Positions 13,801 through 26,505 of a DNA stretch of 64,000 bases are shown here, in pieces. The notes under the pieces are model-generated. The model saw only the letters and a list, made by a program, of their open reading frames with translations. It did no database searches and was not told the origin of the DNA. The stretch's first letter is position 1. Each line of letters begins with the position of its first letter. This stretch comes from Liolophura sinensis (Eukaryota; Mollusca; Polyplacophora; Chitonida; Chitonidae): NCBI RefSeq assembly GCF_032854445.1, contig NC_088300.1:54224984-54288983 (forward strand), given 5' to 3'. Made by a program: the position numbers and the translations under genes.

Positions 13801-16800
13801 GGGACTGTCAGACGGGGTGGCTGAGGGATGAGGGATGGGCGCCGGTCCCATCGCAACCACCGCTGGATCCATGTGTGGAGCTGAAGGAAAGTAACTCAGT
13901 TAATCTAGACAGCTCTATTTGAGGGTTACCCTAAGTCCTCAACCTGTTCACATATGCAAGCTACTTTCAGTGCAATTTGTGCACGTTTTTAAGTCGATTT
14001 GGAGACAAAACTATATTGGTTGGATTGATCAATTTCAGGGCTTCACAAAACTCGAATTTTATCAGTCTACACAGATTAAGGCTTTCAGAATATGTGTGAT
14101 TAAACACCTAGCAAACCAGGGAAAAGGTTGAAAAATTACAGTACCAACATTGCCGTCATCAAGTAACCAATGTTTGCTGGAGGAACACGTATTGTAACCA
14201 AGCACAGGTCCTCTCCAGTTAAACATTTTAGATTGCATTTCCATGACATATAAAAAACAAATGACAGCCATTTCACAATTAACCCCAGGTGTATATGGCC
14301 ACACAGGGCTCACCTAAACAATTCAACAGATCTTTCCCACACTTACAGCCATTTCAAATTTAACCCCCAGTCGACACTAACATTAATCCAACTTCACGAC
14401 CCTGGGGCTAGATACTTACACTCAATGTCGATTTCTGATTCCTGAAGGAAGTTAAAACTGCCCTGTACAGAGGAGACAATCTCCTGGAAGGGCCGCTGTC
14501 TGTTGTAAGCTGCGTTGGCTGCACTGTAGGCATGGTATTCTTGGTCCATGGGGGCTGTGTGTTCAGGAGCTTCCGCTTCTAACACCTCTGCTTCAATCGG
14601 CTGTGTGTATGCCCCAGTGACTTGATCATTGGGAACAACGGGTGCCAGGATCTGAAACAAAACAGGCTAATTTACTCACAAATCCACTAGATGGGCTATA
14701 TATGGGATTTTAGCTAGTTGTCAAACTTCTCTGTAAATGTCCAATAATAACCAACAGAGGCACATGGAGTCAGATATAAGCCTTACTTAATAAAAGAGAA
14801 GATATCACTCAACCAAATGTGTATATGCATCGACAAGGTATTCCACAGGAAGTTTAGAAAGCTTTCTTTTTGTTTTTTTTGCTGGACAACAAAGATATTC
14901 TCAGTTCAAAGTAAACGAAAGACACATGAAATCGCCACCATGTTATATTTAATCAGACAAGAGTTTTATTCAATCACATAAGAGATTTCTAAAACCTGAG
15001 GCTGCATCTGTTTCCACATAATGTACTGAAATCAGGAATTTGGTAATTCATGGTAATTAATATGCACACACAGCATCAGCAATGGAACTTTCCCCATAGT
15101 GCCATTGTGCACTTTATTTAATATGCATATACCAGATCAGCAATGGAAAGTTCCCTTATATTATTGTGCTCTACAAGTGTGCAAACCCTGATCTCAATAC
15201 TTATAGTTCTTTTTAAGATACCACCTTTAACATTTCATTTGACACTTTTTGCACAAAAACCTTTGCACACAGAGTATCAGCCATGGAGAATCCCCAATGT
15301 GTCATAGTGCTTTACATGCATGTAAAACTTCAGCTCAATACATGCTGTACTTTTTGAGATACCACCACTAACATTTGTTTAACTGCGATTCTAATACACA
15401 ATACAGTAAGTCAGGAATTCAGTAATTTACGGCATTTAATATGTACATGCCAAATCAAAGATGGAATATCGCCCTCATGCGACTGTGCTGTACATGTGTG
15501 TAAAGCCTGATCTCAATACTGGTAATACTTTTTAAGACATCCGTGTTAACATTTTGTTTAACATTGCTTCCCAGGTTATTGAAGGAAGACGTTCAGGGTA
15601 CGACATAAGCTACGCATATATTTTATAGCGGCCAACTAAAAATGTCTGATCGTTTAGATCTGTTTTCACCCCTCTTCCTAAATAGCTCGGGTAAAATTAT
15701 TTGTTGACTTTCCTTTTAATAATTGTGACAGAGATCAGACATCTTTCCGACAGATGAACAAGCTTCCCTATCCTGATTATATTTATACCATTCTCCTTTC
15801 AGCCGCTAATTTTAAAACCCAGAATGTAAGACCTATATAAAAGGACAGGGTTGTAATTATCATCTCCAACCAGGGCCCTCCAAATTCTCTTTTTTGCTAT
15901 GTAAAACCACTCCAGACATACTCAGTGACAGAAGAGGAAATGCTTCAGAGTGCTAGCTAGCGCAGTGCTGGTGCAGAGTGAAATACTACTGGCAGTACAT
16001 TACATTACCCTATAGCGTACCTTCTCAATAATTACTCGCTACTTGAGACACACCAAGAGTAAGCTAGTAGATCATACAAATATCCTGTGAAACGCTCATA
16101 GCAGGTGATATTGACATACCAGCTAGCTTAGCTGGAGTATACGCCTACCCTGGCATAAGAAGCCAGGCTTTCCTGAAAGCTTGTACAAGGCAACTCACGA
16201 TGTCATTTTTCAGTAGACATGTTTGTTTTAAAAATAAAAGATAAATATTGATACCGGAACATCAACATAGTGAAAATATCTCTTTTGCCATTTCCCTACC
16301 CAAAACTCTCACCATGTTGTTTTTCCCGCCTGTGTTTTACAAACTATGCTATCCTATATTTAAAGTCGATGGTTGTGTGACATTATTTACAGCGGAACAT
16401 TCAACATCGTACTGCATGAGGTATTATATCTGCAGGATTGTCTTCAATCTACTGATTGCCTGTTTCATTCCCACTCATGTTTGGGGCCCATATAAGAATA
16501 GACCATGGATGATTAGCTTTTGATCATAGAATTAACAATGCTGCCTTACAAATGTGGATAAAACACCCGCAGCACACGTGTCCAACTTGTAGGTAGACTT
16601 CCCTTTTATTACTGACCTTGTGTCTGCTTTGGTGGGAAAATGAGATAAATCTGACAGCTCTGTCTCAATGAGGGGAAGAGGAATGGGATACACCCTTTTT
16701 AGATTAATTTAAAAAGATAGTTTGTAGCATATTACCAAGGGTATTCCAAGAAAAGTTAGTAGTGCATGTACATTCATGTATATATCTCATTAAATTAACT

Positions 16801-19800
16801 GGGCTTTATACTTTCATTACATACCAGACGACCTTGAGAGGATATCGTTCACTGAGTATATTATACATTTTGCTGTGAAAGGCATCGTTAATTTGACAGA
16901 AAATATATAAACAATTGTTAGCCTGGAGAACAAAGTTCAAGTGCTTACATCCAACTGAAAACACGGTCTGGGAAGTGGGAGGCTCAGGAAAATCATTTCC
17001 ATACCCAAGATCATACATATATGTTCTTTGTCCAAACAAATGTCTAAAGTAAAGAGAAGAATTGCCAAATTCTCATGTGTTTCTATCTACCAATCTCTCT
17101 ATAGGCATGCTCAAAAGTTACGAATGATGCAGACTCTCAGTAAATACATTACCATGTACTTCAACATCCTTCCCTTGGAAACCTCATGCGGTAATATTTC
17201 TTTTTCTTACTGCATTTGACGTTTGCAAAGTATGTTAGTATTTTCCTTGCAATAAATCGAAAATACATACAATACATATACAATTCTAGTGCTGTTTAGG
17301 AGACTACATGTATGTACTTTTTGGCTGTCAGCCCCAACATTCAGCTGGGTTATAGGTTTTTCGGGCAACTGGCCTTGCGATGATTGACCTGGAACACCCT
17401 TATTGGTTGATGGCTGGTGTACGAATGTCTGTTTCCATGTATAGATGTAAGAATCATGCAGCTAACGCACACCACATGTTGTTGTGATAGAAATGGCCTT
17501 AACAGTGAAAAAAATGTACCAGGAGAAGGTGGTTATTCATAAGCCATTTCGCATACTCATCAAAGATTCCAAACGTTGATCATGTCTAATGCAGGATCTG
17601 TAGGCCTACGACTATATAGTACTGTTTGCTCACACAGTACCAGTAATTACAAACATGTATTTAGTCCATCTACATGGACTCGGCCTTGTTTTTTTTTTTT
17701 TTTTCAACATCTTAACATTCATCACAACACTGAGTCCATCCCTGCTTCTTACAACCGTTCATTGGAAAACATGAATCTTTAAAAAACCGGCAGTGTTTCT
17801 CGGCCACTACCTGTCTTGCCAACATGGCGAGGCCGCTGAGGCGTGACAGAGGTGTATGCAGCTGTCACTGACTGACTACCAGTAATCCTCTACTCCCCAC
17901 AGAGAGTATACTACTTAAGTAAACAGCCCTCACATGGCATTATGGTATACAGTTTCTTTTATTTATTTATTTGATTGGTGTTTTACGCCGTACTCAAGAA
18001 TATTTCACTTATGCGACGGCAGCAAGCATTATGGTGGGAGGAAACCTGGCAGAACCCAGGGAAAACCCACAACCATCCGAAGGTTGCTGGCAGACAGGAA
18101 ACCAGCATGAGCTGGACTTGAACTCACACCGACCGCATTGGTGAGAGGCTTGCGGGTCATTACAAGTATACAGTTTCTGAAATGTGTCTGTAATTATTGA
18201 GAAGGTACGCTAAACTAGAAAGCAGGCCTGCTTGTATTTGCTCTAGTCAGCTAAAGGTGTGACAACTTACAGGCTGAGGGTCTTCAATCACAACAGGTTC
18301 TGTCACAACTGGACTCTCCACCTCTGTAGACGTCACCTCTGCTGCAGCTGTTATAACAATAGCTGATATAGAGGCTAGCTTTATAAACAGCTTATGGTAA
18401 AGCGTAAATATACAAAAATTATACCGATAGAAACTTTATGAGAAAATGAAGAGGAACATTACAACAAAGGAAACAGAAATTTAATATTCAGTTAAAGCTG
18501 GCAAGGGTTAGAGGAATTCATGGAAGAGAACAAGACACTGATCTATGCTGTACACTTGTAAGGTTTAAATGGGCACATGTACACAACAGTATTCTCACAA
18601 AATCAATGTCTGTGTACATGTATTATAAATTTGAACATAAACTTGCTCTGATGATTTAAAGTAAGCAGCACACGGTATATATTTGATTATAGAGTAAAAA
18701 TATAGGATTTACTCATATCAGTTGATTTTGGGTTTTAGTATCTGCTTAAGGTTATGGATAGGCCAAAGAAATCAAGAAAGGAGAAATTAGAGATATTGTA
18801 CAATTTTTCACCACTTCACACAATGCCCACATTTTTTTGCCTGCCTGCTGATTCATCTTGATTGACCAGACTGTTCTCTCTTAGTTTCCAGGTTTTATGG
18901 CAGAGGAAACCAGGGTTTTTCACCAGGTATCTAAATATCCCCCTCACTGAATGCCATAGCTCTTCCCACCTAGCCCCAATCAAGCAAGCTAAAACTGACT
19001 ATGAAGTCCTGATCTCATAGTTGAGGGTTTCTTTAAACTTTAACAACCCAATACCAGAAGATCTGTATGACTACATTGTCATTAATACATACTGTCTTCC
19101 TGAGGCTCCGTTTCCCCATAACACGGTATGTTCTCAAAGTAGCCACAGTTGTTAATCAGGTCCATGAGTTCCCGCAACTCTTTGTACGTGGTGCCCACCA
19201 CTTCTTTGTCCTTGCCGTCCAGCAGGTTGGAAACGTGTTCTGCCGCCTGAGTTAACTGCTCTTGATAATCTTTCTCCCCTTCTCGAGATGGACTGATTAG
19301 TTTGTACAGCTCGTCCATTTGATTTAAGTTCTCATCTGTCAACACCTGCCAATAGTACAATCCAATTCTTTTAGCTTTTGCTCACTCCATGACATGGGTG
19401 AAATATTGCCAAATTGGCATTAAGCCATGTAACTTTTCATTGATTCAATTTGTTTATTAAGGGTGGACTCTATCCTAGCGGGAAACCTCTTCGGATTATT
19501 ATTGTTGGTCAGCTTGCAACTGCAATATCCTTGAAACGGGCAAAAGTACAGGAACGAAATTTTGGAGGATCTAACATATGAAGCAACTTTTAACGTTTTG
19601 TACTGCTTAAGCCGTCAAGTGACCATTTCGAATCAAAAATAGGTCAGCTCTAAAAACAGGAAAACATATTTCTGTACAAACACCAACAAAAATTTTACAA
19701 AACCCTCCCATTTAGCTTTGTGTTAGACTGTATGAAACCCATTCATTGTAGTTTTGCTGGCTGCAGGGCATGAGGTTCAAATAACTGTATATGTACTCTT

Positions 19801-22800
19801 TGTGTGCCTGAATTTGTGGTGCTGTGACAATAAATACTAGACTTATAGGATTTTAGAACTATTGAAATGGCCAAATTACACAATTAGCACATTCACAAGT
19901 GCAAGTTACATACATGCAGTAAATCTACATGAACACTGATGGCTACAATGGACGCTTTTAGATGAGCTGTACAGAGCATCGAGGTCCCTCAAGTGTGTTC
20001 ATTCCACTACAAACACTTCAGTGTAAATTTTGCCTATATTCTTCTTCACCCCTCTGTGAGAACTCTGTTTGCTAATTAACATTTTAACAGTATTCAGCTC
20101 CAATCTGGTCAATTACTACCACCTTCCATTACATGATTTTTCTTTTCCATTATCATGAAATTATGTACATTGGGCTACCAGAAAAAAAAGACTTGTAGCG
20201 TGGAACCATGGCAACAGTTTTAATTTATATTTGTTACACTGTCTGTGCTGCCTTCAGTATCATTTTATACACAAGACAGTTGAATTTAACTTAGAACTCG
20301 GAGGCTTGTAGCGTGGAACCATGGCAACAGTTTTAATTTATATTTGTTACACTGTCTGTGCTGCCTTCAGTATCATTTTATACACAAGACAGTTGAATTT
20401 AACTTAGAACTCGGAGGCTTGTAGCGTGGAACCATGGCAACAGTTTTAATTTATATTTGTTACACTGTCTGTGCTGCCTTCAGTATCATTTTATACACAA
20501 GACAGTTGAATTTAACTTAGAACTCGGAGGCTTGTAGCGTGGAACCATGGCAACAGTTTTAATTTATATTTGTTACACTGTCTGTGCTGCCTTCAGTATC
20601 ATTTTATACACAAGACAGTTGAATTTAACTTAGAACTCAGAAACTTAATTCTGCTATTACATAGAAGACAAACACTCAGTAAACATAGGATTTAGCTATA
20701 TACTTCTGTGTGTATTAAGAATATAACTGAATTGAAATTACCCTAAATGATCAAAAATTCTGTCATTGCTATCTTACCCATATTTCCTGATTCTGAGAGT
20801 TCAAGTGATTTTAGAAAGGTGTTTTGAGGTTTGCTTGGAATATAGGAGGATATTCTAGTGGAAAAGTTTCAGTACCAAAAACAGTATTTTATGACATTTA
20901 TTTGCCTCTTAAAATTCACTTTTGTGGTTGAAATTTTAGGTCATTAAGGTCTTTAACACCAGCATCTCAATAATTCACTCAGCCAACCAAGTCATATGTG
21001 ATTAAGATGCTGTAAGCTTACCACAGCCCCATGTTTGCCTGTTTTGAAGTCACTGCGGACCGTCTCAGATCCTAAACTGTCCAGCATCCCTTGTAGCTGT
21101 AGCAGCTCTCGAAACCTCTTCACCTCCACTAGTTGTCTCTCTGCCTTCTCTCGCTTGGCTTGCTTCTTCAAGATTTTCTCAGACTGAAACAGAGAACAGA
21201 ACATGAAATCAATTTAAGTTTTCAGAAGAAATAACCAAAATTACCTTTGAAACTGAAAACTGAACTTAATATATGCACATTAAATGTAATGCTTTGCCTT
21301 TTATCACACTTTACTTAATACATTTTTATATTCATACTGATATATCAACGGTTCAATTTACATTACAAATCAAGTAAAATGAACAAAGATGCTCATCACT
21401 TCACGTCACATTATTTTCATTTACACAGATCGTGATATTCTTTCGTTTCAAAATTTGATTGAAGTTAAAACTCCCAGTCTTTTGATAACTACCTATCCAA
21501 AAGTATGAACCCACATGCCTGGCATGTGTCTCAGTCAGTTCTCCTTACACATATCACCTAATGGTATCTACTTACATCCACACATATGGTGACATACTGC
21601 TTCTGTAGATCCTTGGCAAACTCCAAATTCTGTATCACCTCGGTATAGTGGGCAATTGCTTCCTAAATACCAAAACACAGCACACATTATCCCACTACAA
21701 CTCCTAAACTAGTTGCTCAGCACAAAGATAAATGTAGCTTATGACAAAAACAGCAATTAACAGAACGCATATTACCACAGGCTCAACGAGTATAAAATTA
21801 CACTGCAGCCAAAAGAATATAAGAATTGCTTTAATTTGAAATTTAACAAATATCCAATCAACTGCAGAATGCTGGATGATCTTCCCACCTACGGTCAGGG
21901 AGGAAGCCAGCATGAGCTGGACTTGAACTCACAGCAACTGCATTGGTGAGAGGCTCCTGGGTCACTGAGGCCCCTGAGTGGAGCAAAGATATTTTACAAA
22001 CTATTCACTAACCAAAAACATTGAATCACAACGCTTACACACTCCTCTTGCAGCATACTTGCTGGTATTCAAAACTAAAGGTAGTTTTGGTAACCCTCTA
22101 CCATCTGATTAGTTACAAATGGCAGAAACCTACACACAAGATAAAATTACATTTAGATGACTGTTTAAGACACAGTGACAACATGCTAGTGTTATTTTAT
22201 CGATCTCACCTCTTGATCTTTCTCCAACTGATTCCCCTTGTTGGCTTTTTCCTTGTAGCTGTCAAGCTTGGACTAAAACAAAGATACCAGATAAGATCAA
22301 ATGGGGAAAATGAATACTTAAGATTTTAATTTGAAAATAAAAATTATATGAAAAAAGATTTTCTCCAATTGTTTTTCAGACTGCCTATGAATAGCAAGAT
22401 CTCAGTTATATTCATTTACATATTCCAAGTTGCAACAAGGGCAAATGAAAAAACTCTTTTAGTTTAGGAACCACCTTTGACAATGTAAACAACTCATCGG
22501 TTAACAAGAAGTGAGTGGGATACACTCAACCCCATTACTAGATTTCATCACTCTCTAGGCACAAAACCCAGGACTTGCGAAATGAAACTTTGAGTTGGTT
22601 GCTTTAAAGATCAGGAATCTGTGTAACTCAGTCCAAGTGTAAATTAGAAGTACTTTATCCAATATATATATCTGTATATATTTAACTGCAATTTGGAAAT
22701 GCAAGTGTGAAACCTTAAGATTCAATTTTATGTTTGGGTACTGTTATGAAGTTCTGGAGACATTACACAAACAAGGTTAATAACTTCATGGCTGTTGGCT

Positions 22801-25619
22801 ATAATGTCAAAATATGCACACAGATGGGAAATCCCCACCAAAAAAGGCAGAAATGTAGCAATCTTCAGTTTTGGTTATTCCATGCAGCTTTAGATAATAC
22901 ATGTAGTATATTTATGAATAAGATGTATAAAATACTTGGAGGTTCAGATTTATATCTTAATTTGATTGGTGCTTTATGCCGTACTTAACGTTTTGCATGT
23001 ACAACGATAATAAGCATTATGGTGGGAGGAACTTGTGCAGAGGCTGGGGAAAACCCAAGACCATATGCCAGTTCATGACACAGGCAAGTGAACCCTCCTT
23101 GGCCATGTGATGTATTTATTATTTGACAATTTCAAACTATCAGCTTGAAACATTGGCGCTTCACTATGACAGAAGAAAAGGTTGAGTGGTACTGATGACT
23201 TTGTGATGGTTTGGGTGATATCTCGGGTGCATGCTGTCCCAGCTTTTCTTACAGAAATGCGGAAACAAGCTGGGAACATGGCCAACTGATCTCAGAGCTA
23301 AGGACTAGCCTACTACCTACGAATACAGCTCATATCGTCTAACTAAGTCATCGTTTTATCAACATAACATAAATGGTCTCCTCTTGATATATGATTGTCA
23401 TGAAGAGAGCCATCTAGTTTTGATTCTGCAACTTCCTGTAAGTTGAGAAGATTATTTTTGGTGATTATGACAGTATTTCATGACACAGTAGTCTTAAGTT
23501 TGATGGTCATTACATCCCAGTTAGTTTGAATTTGTCTAAAATTAATGTCATTCACTATCAAGTTAACTTCTGTAAGGTTGTCGCTGTTTTACTTCATGAG
23601 ATGTGATGAATATTTTTCAAATTCGCCAATTTTAGGAGATATTGCTGACTGTTACTTTAACAAGCTAAAGTGGATGGTTTAATGTTATCCAATAATCCAC
23701 TCGTTCAACATTAGGATCCCAAGACATGCTTAAATTAATAACATTCTGACGGAAATTATTGAGAAACAGCGAAACAATATCTGGACTCTTTATGACATTT
23801 GAACCACCAACTTACATTGTGGATGTTAACAAATCCTGTTTGCGTGTGGATCTTCATTCTAGCATCAAGAAAAGTCAAGGGACGTCATCTTTTCACTACT
23901 GAACTTCGATTTTCTTTTTCGTTAATATAAGTTCTATTCTATTAGAGTGTAAGCCGGAGGTCAAAACTTTTTTTTTTGCATTCAATATTTCCTTGAGTAT
24001 CCAAGTCAACCCTCAGAGAGTTCAGACTTTCTTCAAATGATACATTGGTAAATGGTGAATTAAGTGTTATCATAGGCTTCCAGTAGAATGTTGGTAGGAA
24101 AGTAAATTTTCAACATCCATGATGAACTGAGTAGTGTCCGGTATATAGGCCTACATGGATTATAGTTTCACAGTAGGTAGTAGGAAGTTATGATAAAAGC
24201 GTGAACACAAGTTTATATAATTTTTTGTAAGAAACTTGCAGATCATGCAATAAGATAAGTTGGCATATACGTGAAGTGTCAAGTCATTTGCAGAGCCCTA
24301 TTTCAAAGATTTCCTGCAAACCGCATGTACCCCGTCTACGTCAAAAAAAAAAAAAAACCAAAGGGAAAAAAAAAAACAAACAAAAGAAAAAAAATCGAAT
24401 TTGACTAACTTCAAGCAATCATTGATAATATGGAAGCAGTAATCCATACACATGTAGCTCTGTAGGAACATTAGAAAACCTGCAACAAACTTTAGCCCAA
24501 AGCTAAGCTAGACATTCCTACTGTAACGCCCAGCTTCGTTCATATAGTCTTCCACATGGACTATTTCATTAAAAAATACGGCTCAAACCCTACCTTATTT
24601 TTGCTATCCACTGATTCCCTAAAACACCCGAAAATGTTATCCTACCCAACAATCTCTTTAATAATTGCATGCCCTGTAAACAGAATGTTGGGTAGGATAA
24701 AATTTTCATGGCCCATTATCCTGCCTGAAGAAGAAAAAAAAATCCAAACATGGCAGACAATGACTTGAGTGGAAAGATGGCTTACCAATGCTGGCTTTGA
24801 CATATTACATTTCGGGCAATTTAGAGAATCGGTGGATAGCAAAATAAGGTAGGTTTTGAGGCGTTTTTTTTTTTTTTGAGTGAAATTGTCTGCATGGAAG
24901 TTTCAATAGGGACGTCCAGCTTACCTTTCGGCTAACAAACTTTAGACGATTCAACCTAGGTATTGGGGATTTGATTTTAAACGATTTAGCAGTTAGACGA
25001 TTTGCCTCGTTACCACTACCTACAAATAAGAGAATATTTGTCGGCATGAAGAATTTCGTTCTACGTTTATTCTTATTTAACGCGCGAGTAGTTTATCAAA
25101 AAAACTGACAAACTTGCCAAAAACCCGTTATTTTGATTTTAACTGTTAAACTGCATCCTGTTGTCGAAAGCAAAAATACAATTACATACAACAACAACGA
25201 GACGTGAGTCGCCATATTGGCTGAGCTGTGTCATCGTTTTTGTAGGTCTTCTTGTAGTGTCATTTAACGTAAACCATTCAAAAAAAAATAAGCACAAGAA
25301 TGTTATTTTCTAAATAAACACACTAAACTGTTGTTCGTATAACTAACTATGACACCAGTGGTGTCAGAGAGCAGTTTTCAAAACGTCAGAAACCCACTCA
25401 TCCACACCAGAGAAAAAGAACTGACTGATTTTTCACTCTGAAGTGCCGACTTCTTATCCGGGTTTAACTTGTTTCTTTCGCTTGGCTGAAAGTCGCAAAG
25501 CTTACCTTTCTTTTCTCTAGATTGCGAACTTTCTTATCCAGCAGACTGATAGCCTGTTTTATGGGCTCCATGGCCTCCGAAGAGGACTTAGTTTCGGGCT
25601 TCGTAGAGGCAGCAGGCAT
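10899..25619 (-). CDS. CAPRIN1: Caprin-1-like RNA-granule protein, complete 12-exon gene
   Basis: Cytoplasmic RNA-binding protein; vertebrate Caprin-1 binds G3BP and acts in stress and neuronal RNA granules. Exons in transcript order: 25506-25619, 22210-22272, 21576-21662, 21022-21183, 19093-19345, 18271-18347, 14420-14651, 13501-13880, 12971-13127, 12521-12679, 11486-11590, 10899-11002. All junctions are GT-AG and the phases chain into 631 codons (630 aa). Residues 20-230 give the helical HR1-type domain (LLDKKVRNLEKRK, LEFAKDLQKQY, VVGTTYKELREL). FNFLQESEIDIE (about 318-329) matches the G3BP-binding segment YNFIQDSMLDFE. MNANAAVFQSM (about 475) matches the C-terminal conserved block, and RGG/GRGG-rich exons end the protein. 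It is slightly shorter than the vertebrate protein (about 700 aa). The ATG at 25617-25619 is the first in the exon. Confidence 0.95.
11050..11202 (-). mobile_element. SINE family A, 5'-truncated, in caprin intron 11
   Basis: On the minus strand it runs from mid-element to the GGCGTAAAACACCAATCAAATAAATAAA tail. AAAACAAATT occurs on both sides (11040-11049 and 11203-11212), a 10-bp target-site duplication. This shows truncation at insertion, as in target-primed reverse transcription. Confidence 0.88.
12421..12463. repeat. Short tandem repeat, 17-bp unit
   Basis: TACAAGTATTTGTAGTA occurs at 12421 and 12438 with a partial third copy. It lies in a caprin intron. Confidence 0.85.
15020..15575. repeat. 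Diverged tandem repeat, about 3.5 units of 140-180 bp
   Basis: The recurring order is: ATTTAATATG(C/T)A, then ATCAGCAATGGA or a variant, then GTGCT(G/T)TACATG, then ATCTCAATACT, then CTTTTTAAGATACCAC, then TAACATTT. CTCAATAC-type markers sit at 15193, 15334 and 15512. It lies in caprin intron 6. Confidence 0.8.
17958..18165 (-). mobile_element. SINE family A copy with 13-bp target duplication
   Basis: It carries the family 3' tail, core and part of the tRNA-like head. GTATACAGTTTCT occurs immediately on both sides (17945-17957 and 18166-18178), a perfect 13-bp target-site duplication. Confidence 0.92.
20191..20644. repeat. Tandem repeat, 4 x 113 bp, nearly identical
   Basis: The marker CTTGTAGCGTGGAACCATGG starts at 20192, 20305, 20418 and 20531, an exact 113-bp period. 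The units look identical base for base apart from the edges of the array. It lies in caprin intron 4, between the exons at 21022 and 19345. Confidence 0.96.
21880..21976 (-). mobile_element. SINE family A, head fragment
   Basis: It matches only the tRNA-like 5' part and adjoining body (reverse complement of GAGGAAGCCAGCATGAGCTG, TTGAACTCACAG, CATTGGTGAGAGGCTCCTGG). The 3' core and tail are absent. Confidence 0.75.
22969..23066 (-). mobile_element. SINE family A, decayed 3' part
   Basis: It contains TTTGATTGGTGCTTTATGCC and CATTATGGTGGGAGGAA from the family core, with many substitutions. It lies in caprin intron 1. Confidence 0.75.
24552..24900. mobile_element. Long inverted-repeat (foldback) element in caprin intron 1
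   Basis: Left arm about 24554-24634 and right arm about 24800-24897 are imperfect inverted copies. CTACCTTATTTTTGCTATCC at the left matches the reverse complement of GGATAGCAAAATAAGGTAG at the right, and flanking bases on both sides also pair. A second perfect 15-bp stem (24637-24651 with 24686-24700, TTATCCTACCCAACA) is nested inside. No coding sequence is seen. Confidence 0.78.
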
Positions 25620-26016
25620 TTTCAACAGCAACAACCAGCATAAAGAATTTTCACGTGGTTTGATTTCTAATGTCGGCCTAGAACCTTGTTCCTATGCGAA
25701 TAGGCTTTCGATGTGTCGTGTTGAAATCTGCAGCTGCAACAGTATGCTACTTTATCGGATTAATGATTGGGTGTGGAAGTGACTAAAGTGTTCGTTTCAA
25801 AAATACGTTAGTGGGTAGAACCAGATTCTTTCGGACAGAATAGTCTCGGATGAAAGTTTCCAAAATCATGCACTTGGCTGTTCTCTCCTGAGTACTTGTG
25901 ATTATGGTAAATACGTCATTGGTAAGGGGAACTACTCTTGCTGCCAGGTTGACCTGACAGTACCGCAGCCATTGCGTCGTTTGAACGTGAAACTTAGCGC
26001 TGTTACTGATAACAAA
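25620..26016. promoter_or_regulatory. Shared divergent promoter region, caprin and ISCU
   Basis: The caprin start codon (minus, 25619) and the ISCU start codon (plus, 26017) face away from each other with 397 bp between. Both 5' UTRs and promoters must fit here unless upstream non-coding exons exist. No TATA box stands out. The arrangement is seen; shared control is inferred. Confidence 0.6.
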
Positions 26017-26505
26017 ATGGCTCTTTTTCGTGCACTTGGGCAGTCACTGAAGCCACTGGAGGCGAGACTAATCACACCTACATCCGCATACCACAAAAAC
26101 GTTATTGATCATTATGAAAATCCCAGAAATGTGGGGTCGATGGACAAGAAAGACAAGGCCGTTGGGACAGGGCTGGTGGGCGCTCCAGCATGTGGCGATG
26201 TTATGAAACTGCAGATCAAGGTCGATGATGATGGTAAAATCGTAGATGCGAAGTTTAAAACATTTGGATGCGGTTCTGCTATTGCTTCCAGTTCCTTGGC
26301 CACAGAGTGGATCAAAGGAAAGTCTGTGAATGAAGCTCTAGAGATCAAGAACACCGATATTGCAAAGGAGTTGAGCCTCCCCCCTGTAAAATTGCATTGT
26401 TCGATGCTTGCTGAGGATGCAATTAAAGCCGCACTAAGTGATTACAGAATCAAGAATCAGAAAGAGGAAGAGAGCAACGCAGATAAAGATGCCGTGGCTA
26501 ACTAA
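26017..26505 (+). CDS. ISCU: Iron-sulfur cluster scaffold ISCU, intronless
   Basis: Mitochondrial scaffold on which the NFS1-ISD11 desulfurase complex and frataxin build [2Fe-2S] clusters. It is one uninterrupted frame of 162 residues from the ATG at 26017; upstream in-frame codons have no ATG. A basic, Ser/Thr-containing leader of about 25 residues precedes YHKNVIDHYENPRNVGSMDK. The three ligand cysteines are present: Cys59 (PACGDV), Cys85 (FGCGSA) and Cys128 (LHCSMLAEDA), with family spacings of 26 and 43. The LPPVK chaperone-binding motif is at 121-125. A polyadenylation signal AATAAA occurs at 27185. Vertebrate ISCU has several introns, so an old retrocopy that replaced or joined the parent gene is possible, but simple intron loss is equally so. 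The frame is intact and looks functional. Confidence 0.96.
   Translation: MALFRALGQSLKPLEARLITPTSAYHKNVIDHYENPRNVGSMDKKDKAVGTGLVGAPACGDVMKLQIKVDDDGKIVDAKFKTFGCGSAIASSSLATEWIKGKSVNEALEIKNTDIAKELSLPPVKLHCSMLAEDAIKAALSDYRIKNQKEEESNADKDAVAN

Larger units (their letters stand above)
14652..18270 (-). other. Caprin intron 6
   Basis: This 3.6-kb intron lies between the exons at 18271-18347 and 14420-14651. It contains the diverged tandem repeat near 15.0-15.6 kb and a SINE at 17958-18165. No other exon is evident. Confidence 0.85.

Noticed and set aside
13584-13922. 112-codon plus-strand frame
   Set aside because: It is antisense to the Pro/Gln-rich caprin exon at 13501-13880, which has a clear family match and phase.
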